Below are positions 1-6,501 of a stretch of 55,645 bases of DNA, in pieces. How positions within the stretch are numbered: the stretch's first letter is position 1; each line of letters opens with the position of its first letter. Position numbers and translations under genes: made by a program. The notes under the pieces are model-generated. The model worked only from the letters and a program-made list of their open reading frames with translations, ran no database searches and was not told the origin of the DNA. Source of the DNA: Candidatus Delongbacteria bacterium (GTDB lineage Bacteria; CAIWAD01); the NCBI GenBank assembly GCA_041675285.1, contig JBAYTZ010000020.1, forward strand, positions 1 through 55,645, given 5' to 3'.

Positions 1-453
1 CATAAGGCCCGACCCACCGTAGATATTGGTGTTCTCTTCAAAGGTAACGTGACGCACCACAAGAATGGCTGGACCGGTGGAGTACATACCACCGCCATAT
101 TCAGGGTTATCCCCCGGCACTCCACCTCGAATGGTGAACCCATCCACCACGTAGCGGTGCTGGTCCGTGGGATGGATGGCCACTGTCGTACCCAGACTGT
201 CGCCATCCAAGATGGTCTGGTCCATGAGTAGCGTATCACCAGATAGGAGGATATGGGAGGCCAGGGTCAGGTCCCGGTTGGGAAACACCAGTCGTTCGTG
301 GTAGTGACCGGGAGCCACCAGCACGGTATCGCCGGGCTGGGTGGCGTCCAGCGCGGCCTGGATCTGGCTGTAGCTGTCCGGCACGTGCAGGACGGCGGCC
401 CTCAGAGGGAACGGGAACAGCAGCAGGAATAGCAGGCCCAGGCGCCGTGGCAT
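1..453 (-). CDS. Secreted right-handed parallel beta-helix protein, N-terminal part (runs off the window)
   Basis: The open frame reads leftward from an ATG at 453 through 151 codons to the window edge without a stop, so only the N-terminus is seen. An AAGGAGA ribosome-binding site lies just upstream. Residues 1-19 form a signal peptide (MPRRLGLLFLLLFPFPLRA). The mature start, VLHVPDSYSQIQAALDA followed by GDTVLVAPGHYHE, is the usual opening of pectin-lyase-fold / DUF1565-like surface proteins, which begin with a repeated 'percolating into the helix' segment. Later residues (VVDGFTIRGG, GGGMYSTG) look like beta-helix coils. Function is unknown; such proteins are exported or surface-attached. 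Many relatives in FCB bacteria end in a sorting domain, which would lie outside this window. Confidence 0.85.
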   Translation of the reverse strand, partial: MPRRLGLLFLLLFPFPLRAAVLHVPDSYSQIQAALDATQPGDTVLVAPGHYHERLVFPNRDLTLASHILLSGDTLLMDQTILDGDSLGTTVAIHPTDQHRYVVDGFTIRGGVPGDNPEYGGGMYSTGPAILVVRHVTFEENTNIYGGSGLM

Positions 454-835
454 GAGAGGTCTCCTTGGGGGAGCGGACGGGTTGCGCTCCAAGGTGGGAT
501 TCGCTGGGCGGCGGGTACAGAGGATTCTGATGAGGTTGAGGGGTCGGGATCTGGGCTCAGCCCTTTCCAGCCGCCTCGCGGCGCCTGGCCGGGCCAGTTC
601 TCGGCTGCCAGGTTGCGAATGTGCCGACCGGGGACTGCCCACATGATCCCAGCTTCCGCTGGGATGACAGTGCTCTGCAGACATTGGCGGTGTCAGACAC
701 CGTGCCAGGTTCGCAGGGTCATCACCCTTGGACACCATCCCTGGAATGGCGAAGCGCGGCGTCCGCAGGGCTTGAATTGCCGGAGCGGACTGCGAAGTTT
801 CCGCCCGTCACCCGGACCAAGCCAAGGAACGCGCC
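454..835. other. Intergenic stretch with dispersed repeat, no gene
   Basis: About 380 bases between two divergently transcribed genes. I see no convincing coding frame. The left part holds the ribosome-binding site and presumably the promoter of the beta-helix gene. The centre (571-700) is copy 1 of a dispersed hairpin repeat described separately. The right part should carry the promoter of the toxin-antitoxin pair starting at 836. Confidence 0.6.
571..700. repeat. Dispersed hairpin repeat, copy 1
   Basis: The block begins with GCGGCGCCTGGCCGGGCC and contains a perfect 8-bp hairpin (ATCCCAGC, loop ttcc, GCTGGGAT) followed by GACAG. It ends in a GGTGTCAGACACC segment. The same modules recur at 3904-4045 and 4153-4287. 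The hairpin followed by GACAG resembles the REP-like 'ATCCC...GGGATGACA' palindromes common in bacterial intergenic regions. Confidence 0.75.
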
Positions 836-1066
836 ATGAACCGCACCGCCGCCCTACTGCAGGAAGCCTTGCTACTCAACGAAGAGGATCGGCTGGGGCT
901 GGTGGAAAGCCTGCTGGAAAGCCTTCAGCTTCCCTTGGCCGGTGACATCCGCGCTGCGTGGACTGCCGAAGCCGAGCGACGTCTGGGGGAGGTGGCCCGC
1001 GGCGAAGTGCACACCCTACCGGCCGGCGTGGTCTTCGAGCGGATGCAGCGGAAGTACGGGGCGTGA
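836..1066 (+). CDS. Antitoxin, putative addiction-module component family
   Basis: A 76-residue acidic protein. Its MNRTAALLQEALLLNEEDRL start and LVESLLESL helix are typical of the short 'addiction module component' antitoxins (TIGR02574-like), in which a helical N-terminus is followed by an extended toxin-binding tail. The tail here ends in VFERMQRKYGA. It is encoded immediately before a RelE/ParE-type toxin; the antitoxin TGA overlaps the toxin GTG (1063-1066). By analogy it should bind and neutralise that toxin and help repress the operon. It is one of very few plus-strand genes in the window and sits in a repeat-rich accessory zone. Confidence 0.85.
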   Translation: MNRTAALLQEALLLNEEDRLGLVESLLESLQLPLAGDIRAAWTAEAERRLGEVARGEVHTLPAGVVFERMQRKYGA

Positions 1067-1353
1067 CCTTTGAATTCCATCCCCTTGCGGAAGAAGATTT
1101 GGACGAAGCCATCGCCCACCATGAGGCCATCCAGCCGGGTCTGGGCCTCGCGCTGCTGGCGGAAGTCCAGGCCGCCTGCCTGCGTTTCCAAGCCTTTCCC
1201 CACGCTTGGCCTTCGCTGTCCTCCAACTGCCGCCAAGTGGTGCTGACCCGCTTCCCCTACAGCCTGATCCTCCACGTGGAGGCGGAACGGGCCGTGGCGC
1301 TGGCTCTGGCCCATCACAGGCGTCATCCCCGCTTCTGGCAGGATCGCAGGTAA
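1063..1353 (+). CDS. RelE/ParE family toxin
   Basis: I take the GTG at 1063, which overlaps the antitoxin stop (GTGA), giving 96 residues. The sequence FEFHPLAEEDLDEAIAHHE, the central helix LLAEVQAACLRFQAFP and the C-terminal strands (RFPYSLILHVE, AVALALAHHRRHPRFWQDR) match the compact RelE/ParE fold. The AHHRRHPRFWQDR ending is characteristic of plasmid-stabilisation ParE-like proteins. Members either cleave mRNA on the ribosome or poison gyrase; the sequence does not tell which. It is translationally coupled to its antitoxin. A GTG start at the junction is common in such pairs. Confidence 0.88.
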   Translation: MTFEFHPLAEEDLDEAIAHHEAIQPGLGLALLAEVQAACLRFQAFPHAWPSLSSNCRQVVLTRFPYSLILHVEAERAVALALAHHRRHPRFWQDRR

Positions 1354-1414
1354 AGCCGCCTCACCCCGCGTCTGTCCACATACCACCCCTGCTGACCTTC
1401 AAACTCGTGGAAAG

Positions 1415-1500
1415 CCCCCATCCCATCCCGTCTTCGCGTTGCGAAGACGGGCCTTCCCCATGCCCACGCTTGCGTGGGCCGGGGGCGTGAGGGAAGGGAA
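1415..1500. repeat. Two-hairpin dispersed repeat, copy a
   Basis: The first hairpin is an 11-bp perfect stem, CCCGTCTTCGC / GCGAAGACGGG (1427-1451). The second is GCCCACGC / GCGTGGGC with a TT loop, flanked by CCTTCCC and GGGAAGG. The 49 bases at 1452-1500 are identical to 4388-4436, about 3 kb away, which shows this is a mobile or recombining repeat family. Confidence 0.75.
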
Positions 1501-1515
1501 TTGGCTGGTCCTGCC

Positions 1516-1557
1516 AAGGTTTCGGTAACACAAACAGCCAAGGTTTGGGTTACACTT
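1516..1557. repeat. Direct repeats resembling an insertion-sequence end
   Basis: CCAAGGTTTCGGTAACAC (1516-1533) and CCAAGGTTTGGGTTACAC (1540-1557) are near-identical direct repeats with a 24-bp period. Tandem repeated binding sites of this kind occur at the ends of IS21-type elements. No transposase lies beside them, so this would be a solo end. The assignment is an inference. Confidence 0.4.
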
Positions 1558-1610
1558 TCTCGCTCGGACTGCCGGGCTCCGCGCTGTCTTCATGGTGATC
1601 CATCATGCAA

Positions 1611-1640
1611 GCAGCCGGTGCCCCGAAGGACACCGGCTGC
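1611..1640 (-). terminator. Palindromic terminator-like hairpin
   Basis: A perfect 10-bp stem, GCAGCCGGTG / CACCGGCTGC, with a 10-nt loop lies about 30 bases past the stop of the sorting-domain gene. There is no clear U-tract on either strand, so it may end transcription by another mechanism or act as an mRNA 3'-end stabiliser between the convergent genes. Confidence 0.5.
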
Positions 1641-1671
1641 ATGATTGCATAAAACGCTTCTTGGCGAGCGT

Positions 1672-2943
1672 TTACTTGACCAACACGAGCTTGCTCGTCG
1701 CCACACCTTCTTCGCTCACTAAGCGCGCCAGATACACACCGCTGGGCAGCGCGCCCGCATCGAAGCGCACTTCGTGCCGCCCCGCCTCCTGAAGGCCACT
1801 GACTAGCTGCGCGACTTCCTGACCTGCCAGGTCGAAGACGCGTAAGGTCGCGGGGCCGGTGGCGGACAGGGTGTAGGCCAGCGTGGTGCTGGGGTTGAAG
1901 GGGTTCGGGTAGGCCGGCTCCAGCGCGAAACGACCGGGACGATCTTCCGCACCAACGGTGCTGGCAATCTCGATGGTCACGGAGTCGTTGTCAACGCGAC
2001 CCATATCATCCGTTGCCAGAACGGTGATCGTCACCAGACCGGTCGGAAGATCACTGGCTGCGATCTGCAGCGTCTGGCCCGTTCCCAGAGGCGTGCCGTT
2101 GCCGTAGGACCAGGCAAAGGTGTACGGCGCATTGCCGCCGGTGACCGCAGCCTCGAGAGTGAGGAGATCGCCTTGCTGGAAGACCGCGCCATCCAGGGGC
2201 GAAACGATCTCCGTGTGGAAGCCGATCCCGCCCTCGATGGTGCTCGAGATGCCCGGTGTATCGGGGTTGCCGGAGTGCCACGCCACCGTGTAGAGGATTT
2301 GGCCACTTGGCTGCAGCCCGTAGGGTGTTTGACCCGGGGTCGAATCGTCGAAGAGGGTTGTGCCCAGGTTGTTGGGTGTATTCATCAGCGGATTGTTCGT
2401 GTCGACGGGAATCGAGTACAAGCTGAAACCCCCGAAGAAGGGGTTGAGCCCGATTTGGGCGTTGATCGCGTTGATGCCCGAATGATAATCGTAATGGTCC
2501 GTGCCCAACAACAGACCACCGCCACGAATCTCCAAGTTGTGGAGGTAGTTCTCGGTCAGGTTCTGCCCCTCGCCGGTCCAGCGTCCGTACCAGTAGGACG
2601 ATATGATGCGTCCGTCACAGATGATTTCGGCGTCTGGACGGTTGTTGTACCAGTCGGCGATGGCGGCCCAGTCAAGCGGGTAGTCGTCACCTAAGTACGA
2701 GAGGTCGAAAACCCAAATCTGGTCGAAGCTCTCCTGAGCAAGGACGCCGGCCACTTCACCGTTCCAGTCGAGATCGACGAAGGTGGTGGTGGCTCCGGCA
2801 TTGAGGAGGGTGGCATTGAGGTTGGCACCATCGCCGTCGTAATAATAGCCGTGTACATTCACACACAGCACATGAGCTGCCTGCGCCGATCCGACGGCAA
2901 GCAGGACGGCAAGCCAAAGTACCCATTGACGAAACTTGTTCAA
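1672..2943 (-). CDS. Secreted protein with Ig/PKD-like domain and FlgD-like C-terminal sorting domain
   Basis: A 423-residue exported protein starting at TTG 2943, preceded by a strong AGGAGG site. Residues 1-22 are a signal peptide (MNKFRQWVLWLAVLLAVGSAQA). Residues about 23-240 (HVLCVNVHGYYYDGDGANLN onward) form an alpha/beta domain I do not firmly recognise; the opening strand and the GGGLLLGTDHYDYH segment recall glutamine-amidotransferase-like secreted domains. Residues about 245-330 look like an Ig/PKD module (APYTFAWSYGNGTPLG). The last 85 residues carry AYPNPFNPSTTLAYTL, LRVFDLAGQEVAQL and LPSGVYLARL, the FlgD-Ig / type IX-style sorting domain of FCB bacteria, ending in TSKLVLVK. Its substrate and function are unknown. 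It indicates an outer-membrane export and anchoring route. Confidence 0.9.
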   Translation of the reverse strand: MNKFRQWVLWLAVLLAVGSAQAAHVLCVNVHGYYYDGDGANLNATLLNAGATTTFVDLDWNGEVAGVLAQESFDQIWVFDLSYLGDDYPLDWAAIADWYNNRPDAEIICDGRIISSYWYGRWTGEGQNLTENYLHNLEIRGGGLLLGTDHYDYHSGINAINAQIGLNPFFGGFSLYSIPVDTNNPLMNTPNNLGTTLFDDSTPGQTPYGLQPSGQILYTVAWHSGNPDTPGISSTIEGGIGFHTEIVSPLDGAVFQQGDLLTLEAAVTGGNAPYTFAWSYGNGTPLGTGQTLQIAASDLPTGLVTITVLATDDMGRVDNDSVTIEIASTVGAEDRPGRFALEPAYPNPFNPSTTLAYTLSATGPATLRVFDLAGQEVAQLVSGLQEAGRHEVRFDAGALPSGVYLARLVSEEGVATSKLVLVK

Positions 2944-3737
2944 GGTGTCCTCCTTCTCTTTTATTGCGGCTCCAGGCTGCGCCTGGGTTGACGCGACACA
3001 AACTTTTTTCTAGCTGACTTCAATGAAAACGGCAAATCCACGACATAAACAGAAAATATTCGGATTTGAGTTATGTATCGTTCATGTTTTCTATCAAGAG
3101 GACGATCCTGTCGGGAATTCGCGGTCATCACCATATACAACGGGCTTGTGCGAATTCCGTCGGGAAGTGTTCGATCTCGTGCGGACAGCCATCCATGAAC
3201 AAGCATCCATCCAAGGCCACTCCCCCACGACGTGCGTGCCATGTCGCAACAGAACACCACGAACAGGTTTCCCTGCTCGCGTGCGGTTGGCTTTTCTTTT
3301 CGGAAAAGGAGTGACCGACCGTTTGATGCCCCGCGTCGCGCAAGTTGTATGCCATTTCCCTGTCAGACACGCAGACGTCTCATGATCCTCTTGGAAGGCA
3401 AAGATTTCTCCTTTTCCTCGGATGCTCTATTGTTGATCCTCCTGTCGGAAGAAGTGCGGAGAGTGATCAGCTTCCGGCAGGGGGACAACGCCGTGTCGCT
3501 GCTGATCCAAACTAGTGGGCCGATTCTCGTGAGATGATGGATGATGAAGCGTCCGCGTCGTCCAGTGCAAGGCGCAGACCCGCAGGCGTAGTGGGGCTAC
3601 GGCAAGGGGATGCAACGCCGCAATGGGCGACGGGGACGCTTCCCGAAGGGTTTGCGCTCCTTTGAAAAGCCGCTTCGGCTCATGTCCCAGCGCAAACAGC
3701 ATCTATCGGATCACGGGAATCGGTCCACTAGACACAC
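2944..3737. other. Non-coding accessory stretch with possible degenerate element
   Basis: No convincing gene. 2944-3100 is relatively AT-rich and should hold the promoter of the sorting-domain gene. A GGGAATTCGC / GCGAATTCC inverted pair flanks about 30 bases near 3110-3165. A 51-codon frame from 3381 (MILLEGKDFSFSSDALLLIL) to 3536 has no recognisable family. The GC-rich part from about 3540 to 3725 has the compositional look of a dispersed-element remnant, but I cannot name it. A short overlapping minus-strand frame (3427-3702) is rich in His, Arg and Pro and is probably spurious. Confidence 0.4.
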
Positions 3738-3925
3738 CCTGCCGATTGAAAACTGACACACCGGATTGAGACTCTTGGGGCTTTCAAGGAGCCCCGATGA
3801 TCACAGACTAGGTATTCATGGAGATCAAGGTGTTGAGGAAGCAGGGCTGGAGTCTCCGGCGCATTGCAGAGGAAGTCGGGTGTTACGTGAACACGGTGCG
3901 CAGGCACCTGGCGGCGCCTGGCCGG
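3738..3925 (+). pseudogene. IS21-family remnant: terminal region plus 5' end of istA transposase
   Basis: The ATG at 3818 opens MEIKVLRKQGWSLRRIAEEV followed by GCYVNTVRRHLAAPGR. This is the helix-turn-helix start of IS21-type IstA transposases, which are normally around 400-500 residues and followed by the ATPase istB. After about 36 codons the similarity stops exactly where dispersed-repeat copy 2 begins, and the frame closes at 4018. Upstream, GATTGAAAACTGACACA looks like an IS21-type end. No istB or remaining istA is present, so the element is dead. Confidence 0.7.
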
Positions 3926-4045
3926 GCCGTTCGCGACTGCCATGTCGCGAAGGTGCCGGCCGGGGACAGCCCACAGGATCCCAGCTTCCGCTGGGATGAC
4001 AGCGCTCAGCAGACATAGGCGGTGTCAGGCACGGTGCCAGACACC
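3904..4045. repeat. Dispersed hairpin repeat, copy 2
   Basis: This copy starts inside the truncated istA frame (CACCTGGCGGCGCCTGGCC). It contains the ATCCCAGC-ttcc-GCTGGGAT hairpin followed by GACAG and ends with an imperfect palindrome (4022-4044) built of GTGTC, GGCAC, GTGCC and GACAC arms. It shares modules with 571-700 and 4153-4287. Confidence 0.75.
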
Positions 4046-4152
4046 GATTGAGAAACCCTTTGATGCTCGATGGTTTCGGGGGTCGGCAAGCGGCGGAAGA
4101 ATCGCGCTGTGCCGGGGATGATGCAAAGGGTACTGGACGAATCGCCCAGGCA

Positions 4153-4287
4153 GTGTCAGGCACGGTGCCAGACACCGTTAAGCCATCGCCTGGCGGCGCC
4201 TGGCCGGGCCATTCTCGGCTGCCGTGTTGCGAATGTGCCGACCGGGGCCAGCCCACAGGATCCCAGCTTCCGCTGGGATGACAGCGC
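4153..4287. repeat. Dispersed hairpin repeat, copy 3, with modules in swapped order
   Basis: The GTGTC-GGCAC-GTGCC-GACAC palindrome at 4153-4175 is identical to the one at 4022-4044, but here it precedes rather than follows the GCGGCGCC / ATCCCAGC hairpin module. The change of module order indicates recombination between copies. Confidence 0.75.
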
Positions 4288-4360
4288 GTTCGTCGGGGTC
4301 TGCCGGCCACGCCGGGAGATGACGAAACAGGGCGCCGGGGGCGTGGGAAGATCTCTGCGT

Positions 4361-4436
4361 GCCCCCATCCTCCGCCGCTGCACGGCGCCTTCCCCATGCC
4401 CACGCTTGCGTGGGCCGGGGGCGTGAGGGAAGGGAA
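4361..4436. repeat. Two-hairpin dispersed repeat, copy b
   Basis: Bases 4388-4436 are identical to 1452-1500, including the perfect GCCCACGC-TT-GCGTGGGC hairpin and the flanking CCTTCCC / GGGAAGG. The left part differs from copy a, retaining only CCCCCATCC. Confidence 0.75.
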
Positions 4437-4474
4437 GTGACTTCGCCTCGGTAGCAATGCGACTCGGCGTAACG

Positions 4475-4500
4475 AAAAAGGCCGGCTTGCGCCGGCCTTC
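4475..4500 (-). terminator. Rho-independent terminator after tRNA-Pro
   Basis: Read on the minus strand, AAGGCCGGC, a GCAA tetraloop and GCCGGCCTT are followed directly by a T-run (CCTTTTTC). It lies 9 bases past the tRNA-Pro 3' end and should end the MerR/tRNA transcript. Confidence 0.9.
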
Positions 4501-4508
4501 CCGTCCAA

Positions 4509-4572
<64 letters not shown>

Positions 4573-4582
<10 letters not shown>

Positions 4583-4893
4583 ATGGTTCTTGTCAACAGC
4601 CGAAGCACTTCCTGGAGTTCCGTCCGCAGGCGTTCCCGCGGCCCGGCGGTCTGCCGCAGTTGCCGGCGGGCCCCCTCCAGGGTGTACTTCTCTTCGTGCA
4701 CGAGGTGCTGGATGCGCCGGATCAGCTCCAGATCCTGGACCTGATACCGTCGCGTGCCGCCGACGCTTTTCTTGGGCGCCAACTCGGGGAACTCCGATTC
4801 CCAGAAGCGCAGCACGTGCGCCTCCAAGCCGGTCCGTTCGCAGACCTCGCCAATGCTGTAATAGAGCTTGCCTCCGGACGACTCGGCTTCCAT
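4573..4893 (-). CDS. MerR family transcriptional regulator
   Basis: A DNA-binding protein with a MerR-type winged helix (YYSIGEVCERTGLEAHVLRF, then WESEFP, then GGTRRYQVQDLELIRRIQHL) and a short helical tail. It lacks a ligand-binding domain. This is the small HTH MerR type often found next to tRNA-Pro in proteobacteria. I chose ATG 4893 (106 residues) because GGAGG lies 5 bases upstream; ATG 4905 is an alternative, and a longer frame begins at 4971. The stop codon falls inside tRNA-Pro, so mRNA and tRNA must share a transcript or be processed apart. The target is unknown. Confidence 0.85.
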
Positions 4894-4987
4894 GGGTCCC
4901 TCCATCAGGTTCCTGGGCGCCTGTGCCTTGTGGCAGGCCATGAAAGTAGCCAAGCCGAGCCGTTCAATCAAGCCGGGCGGCCCGGGT

Positions 4988-5785
4988 TCAGGGCAGGCGC
5001 CCGCCGATCAGCGCGGAGAGCCGCGCGCCCCAGCCCGCCAGCCGCTGCAGGGCGTCCGGACCCGCGCCCTGCCACATGGCCCGCAGCTGCGCCGCGCCGT
5101 GCAGCGGGTAGACGGCCAGCCGGGGCCGGCACAATCGGTGGAAGGCCTGGTTGGGAAAGGGAGGCGCCTGGCCGAAGCCCGCCCGCAGGCCCGCGGCTTC
5201 GGCCACGCGCACGGCCCGCCGGTCGCAGCGGCCGAAAGGCCAGGCAATGGCGTGCACGGTCTGCCCGAAGGTCAGTTCCAGCTCCGAGCGGGCGTCCACC
5301 AGTTCGCGCTCGAGGATCGACAGCGAACAGCCGGTCAGCGCGCGGTGGCTGTAACCGTGCAAACCCACGGACCAGCCGGCCTCCAGCAGGCGCCGGATCC
5401 CGCCTTCGTCCAGATGCCGGAAGCGCCGGCCCAGCAGCCCGCGATCCCAGCGGTTCCACTCCCCCAGGTAGCCCAGCACGGGAAAGAGCGCGGCCGTAAG
5501 GCCGGCCCGCCGCAGCACGGGAAAGGCCTCGTCCGCCACGCACTCGTAGGCGTCGTCGAAGCAGAGCAGGCAGAGTCCCTCGCCCGGCTCCTGCAGGCCG
5601 TCCCGCCGGATGTACTCGGCCAGGCTCACGCTGTGGGCGCCCGCATCCTTCAGCGCTTCCACCTGCAAGCGAAAGCGTGCCGGCGAGACCACGGTGATGC
5701 CCGGCTCCCAGCGGGGACTCACCTTGTGCCAGGTCAGGACGGGAATGGGCCGCCAAGCTTCCACCGGGCCTCCGGGCAATCTCAT
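4988..5785 (-). CDS. Polysaccharide deacetylase family protein (CE4 / NodB fold)
   Basis: A 265-residue protein. LLCFDDAYECV corresponds to the first NodB motif (TFDDG-like metal- and base-providing aspartates). GLHGYSHRAL corresponds to the HxxxH zinc motif, and IAWPFGRCDRR to the third motif. Family members remove N- or O-acetyl groups from chitin-like glycans or peptidoglycan. No signal peptide or transmembrane segment is evident, so the site of action is uncertain. The ATG at 5785 lies within the left arm of an inverted-arm repeat and has no ribosome-binding site, so the native 5' end may have been replaced by the repeat, or translation may start further inside. Confidence 0.8.
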   Translation of the reverse strand: MRLPGGPVEAWRPIPVLTWHKVSPRWEPGITVVSPARFRLQVEALKDAGAHSVSLAEYIRRDGLQEPGEGLCLLCFDDAYECVADEAFPVLRRAGLTAALFPVLGYLGEWNRWDRGLLGRRFRHLDEGGIRRLLEAGWSVGLHGYSHRALTGCSLSILERELVDARSELELTFGQTVHAIAWPFGRCDRRAVRVAEAAGLRAGFGQAPPFPNQAFHRLCRPRLAVYPLHGAAQLRAMWQGAGPDALQRLAGWGARLSALIGGRLP

Positions 5786-6048
5786 CCACAGATTACACCG
5801 TTTACACAGATCGAAAATCAGGAAGACGAAGGAAAGTCAATCGCGAATGTGTTTGAACACCAATGTGATTTGACTGAAAGAGAGCTCAAACTCTCTTAGC
5901 GGATCCTCCGGCACCCGCAGGCGCCCCGGGAGCAAGGGCAAGCGAATCTATGCAATGAAGCGGCTTAGTCTGCTACGCAATCACGTTCCAGGTTACGCCA
6001 GCCAATTGGCTTCATTCTTATCTGTGAAATCTGTGTAATCTGTGGATC
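5783..6048. repeat. Inverted-arm element, CACAGAT family
   Basis: The left arm (5783-5812) reads ATCCACAGATTACACC and the right arm (6019-6048) is its inverse. In the right arm, read inverted, CACAGAT recurs three times with a 9-nt period. About 206 bases lie between the arms with no gene. The element fills the gap between dut and the deacetylase almost exactly, from 10 bases past the dut stop to the deacetylase start codon. Confidence 0.75.
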
Positions 6049-6057
6049 GACCATCTC

Positions 6058-6501
6058 TCAGACACCCGTGTGCCCGAATCCGCCGGCGCCACGCTCCGTG
6101 TCGGGCACGCGCTCGACGGGCTCCCACTCCAGGCGCTCCACGCGGGCCAGCACGGCCTGGCAGATCCGCATCCCGCGCGTGACGGTGAAGGGCTCGGCGC
6201 CGAAGTTGCTCAGGATCACCTGCACCTCGCCGCGGTAGTCGCTGTCGATGGTGCCCGGGCTGTTGAGCACGGCCAGCCGGTGCTTGAGGGCCAGACCCGA
6301 GCGCGGGCGGATCTGCAGCTCGAAACCCGCGGGCACGGCCACCTTGAGGCCCGTGGGCAGCAGGCGCGTGGCGCCGGGCGGCAGCAGCAGGTCCTCCACC
6401 AGCGCTGCGTGCAAGTCGAGGGCCGCGCTGCCCGCCGTCTGGTAGGCCGGCAGGGGCAGGCCCTCGGCGTGGGGCAGGCATTCCACCAGGACGCGGATCA
6501 T
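6058..6501 (-). CDS. dut: Deoxyuridine 5'-triphosphate nucleotidohydrolase (dUTPase)
   Basis: Hydrolyses dUTP to dUMP and pyrophosphate, keeping uracil out of DNA and supplying dUMP for thymidylate synthesis. The 147 residues carry all five trimeric-dUTPase motifs: GSAALDL (24-30), RPRSGLALK (65-73), SPGTIDSDYRGEV (81-93), MRICQAVLARV (111-121) and the C-terminal GAGGFGHTG (138-146). It overlaps the M16 peptidase gene by 4 bases (ATGA), so it is the last gene of the rimP-to-dut operon. The dUMP it makes is the substrate for the ThyX-like protein encoded 30 kb away. Confidence 0.96.
   Translation of the reverse strand: MIRVLVECLPHAEGLPLPAYQTAGSAALDLHAALVEDLLLPPGATRLLPTGLKVAVPAGFELQIRPRSGLALKHRLAVLNSPGTIDSDYRGEVQVILSNFGAEPFTVTRGMRICQAVLARVERLEWEPVERVPDTERGAGGFGHTGV

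Larger units (their letters stand above)
1354..1671. other. Intergenic stretch with repeats and terminator
   Basis: About 320 bases between the convergent toxin and sorting-domain genes. No coding frame is convincing. It holds a two-hairpin repeat (1415-1500), a pair of 18-bp direct repeats that look like an insertion-sequence end (1516-1557) and a strong palindrome (1611-1640). Confidence 0.6.

Noticed and set aside
2961..3260. 99-codon minus-strand frame upstream of the sorting-domain gene
   Set aside because: No ribosome-binding site, no family, and it covers the expected promoter of the downstream gene.
3427..3702. 91-codon minus-strand frame
   Set aside because: His/Arg/Pro-rich, no domain, within a degenerate element; likely spurious.
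4022..4175. Possible CRISPR or integron-like repeat pair
   Set aside because: Only two copies of the GTGTC palindrome with one 108-base spacer, each part of a larger dispersed repeat; no integrase is present.
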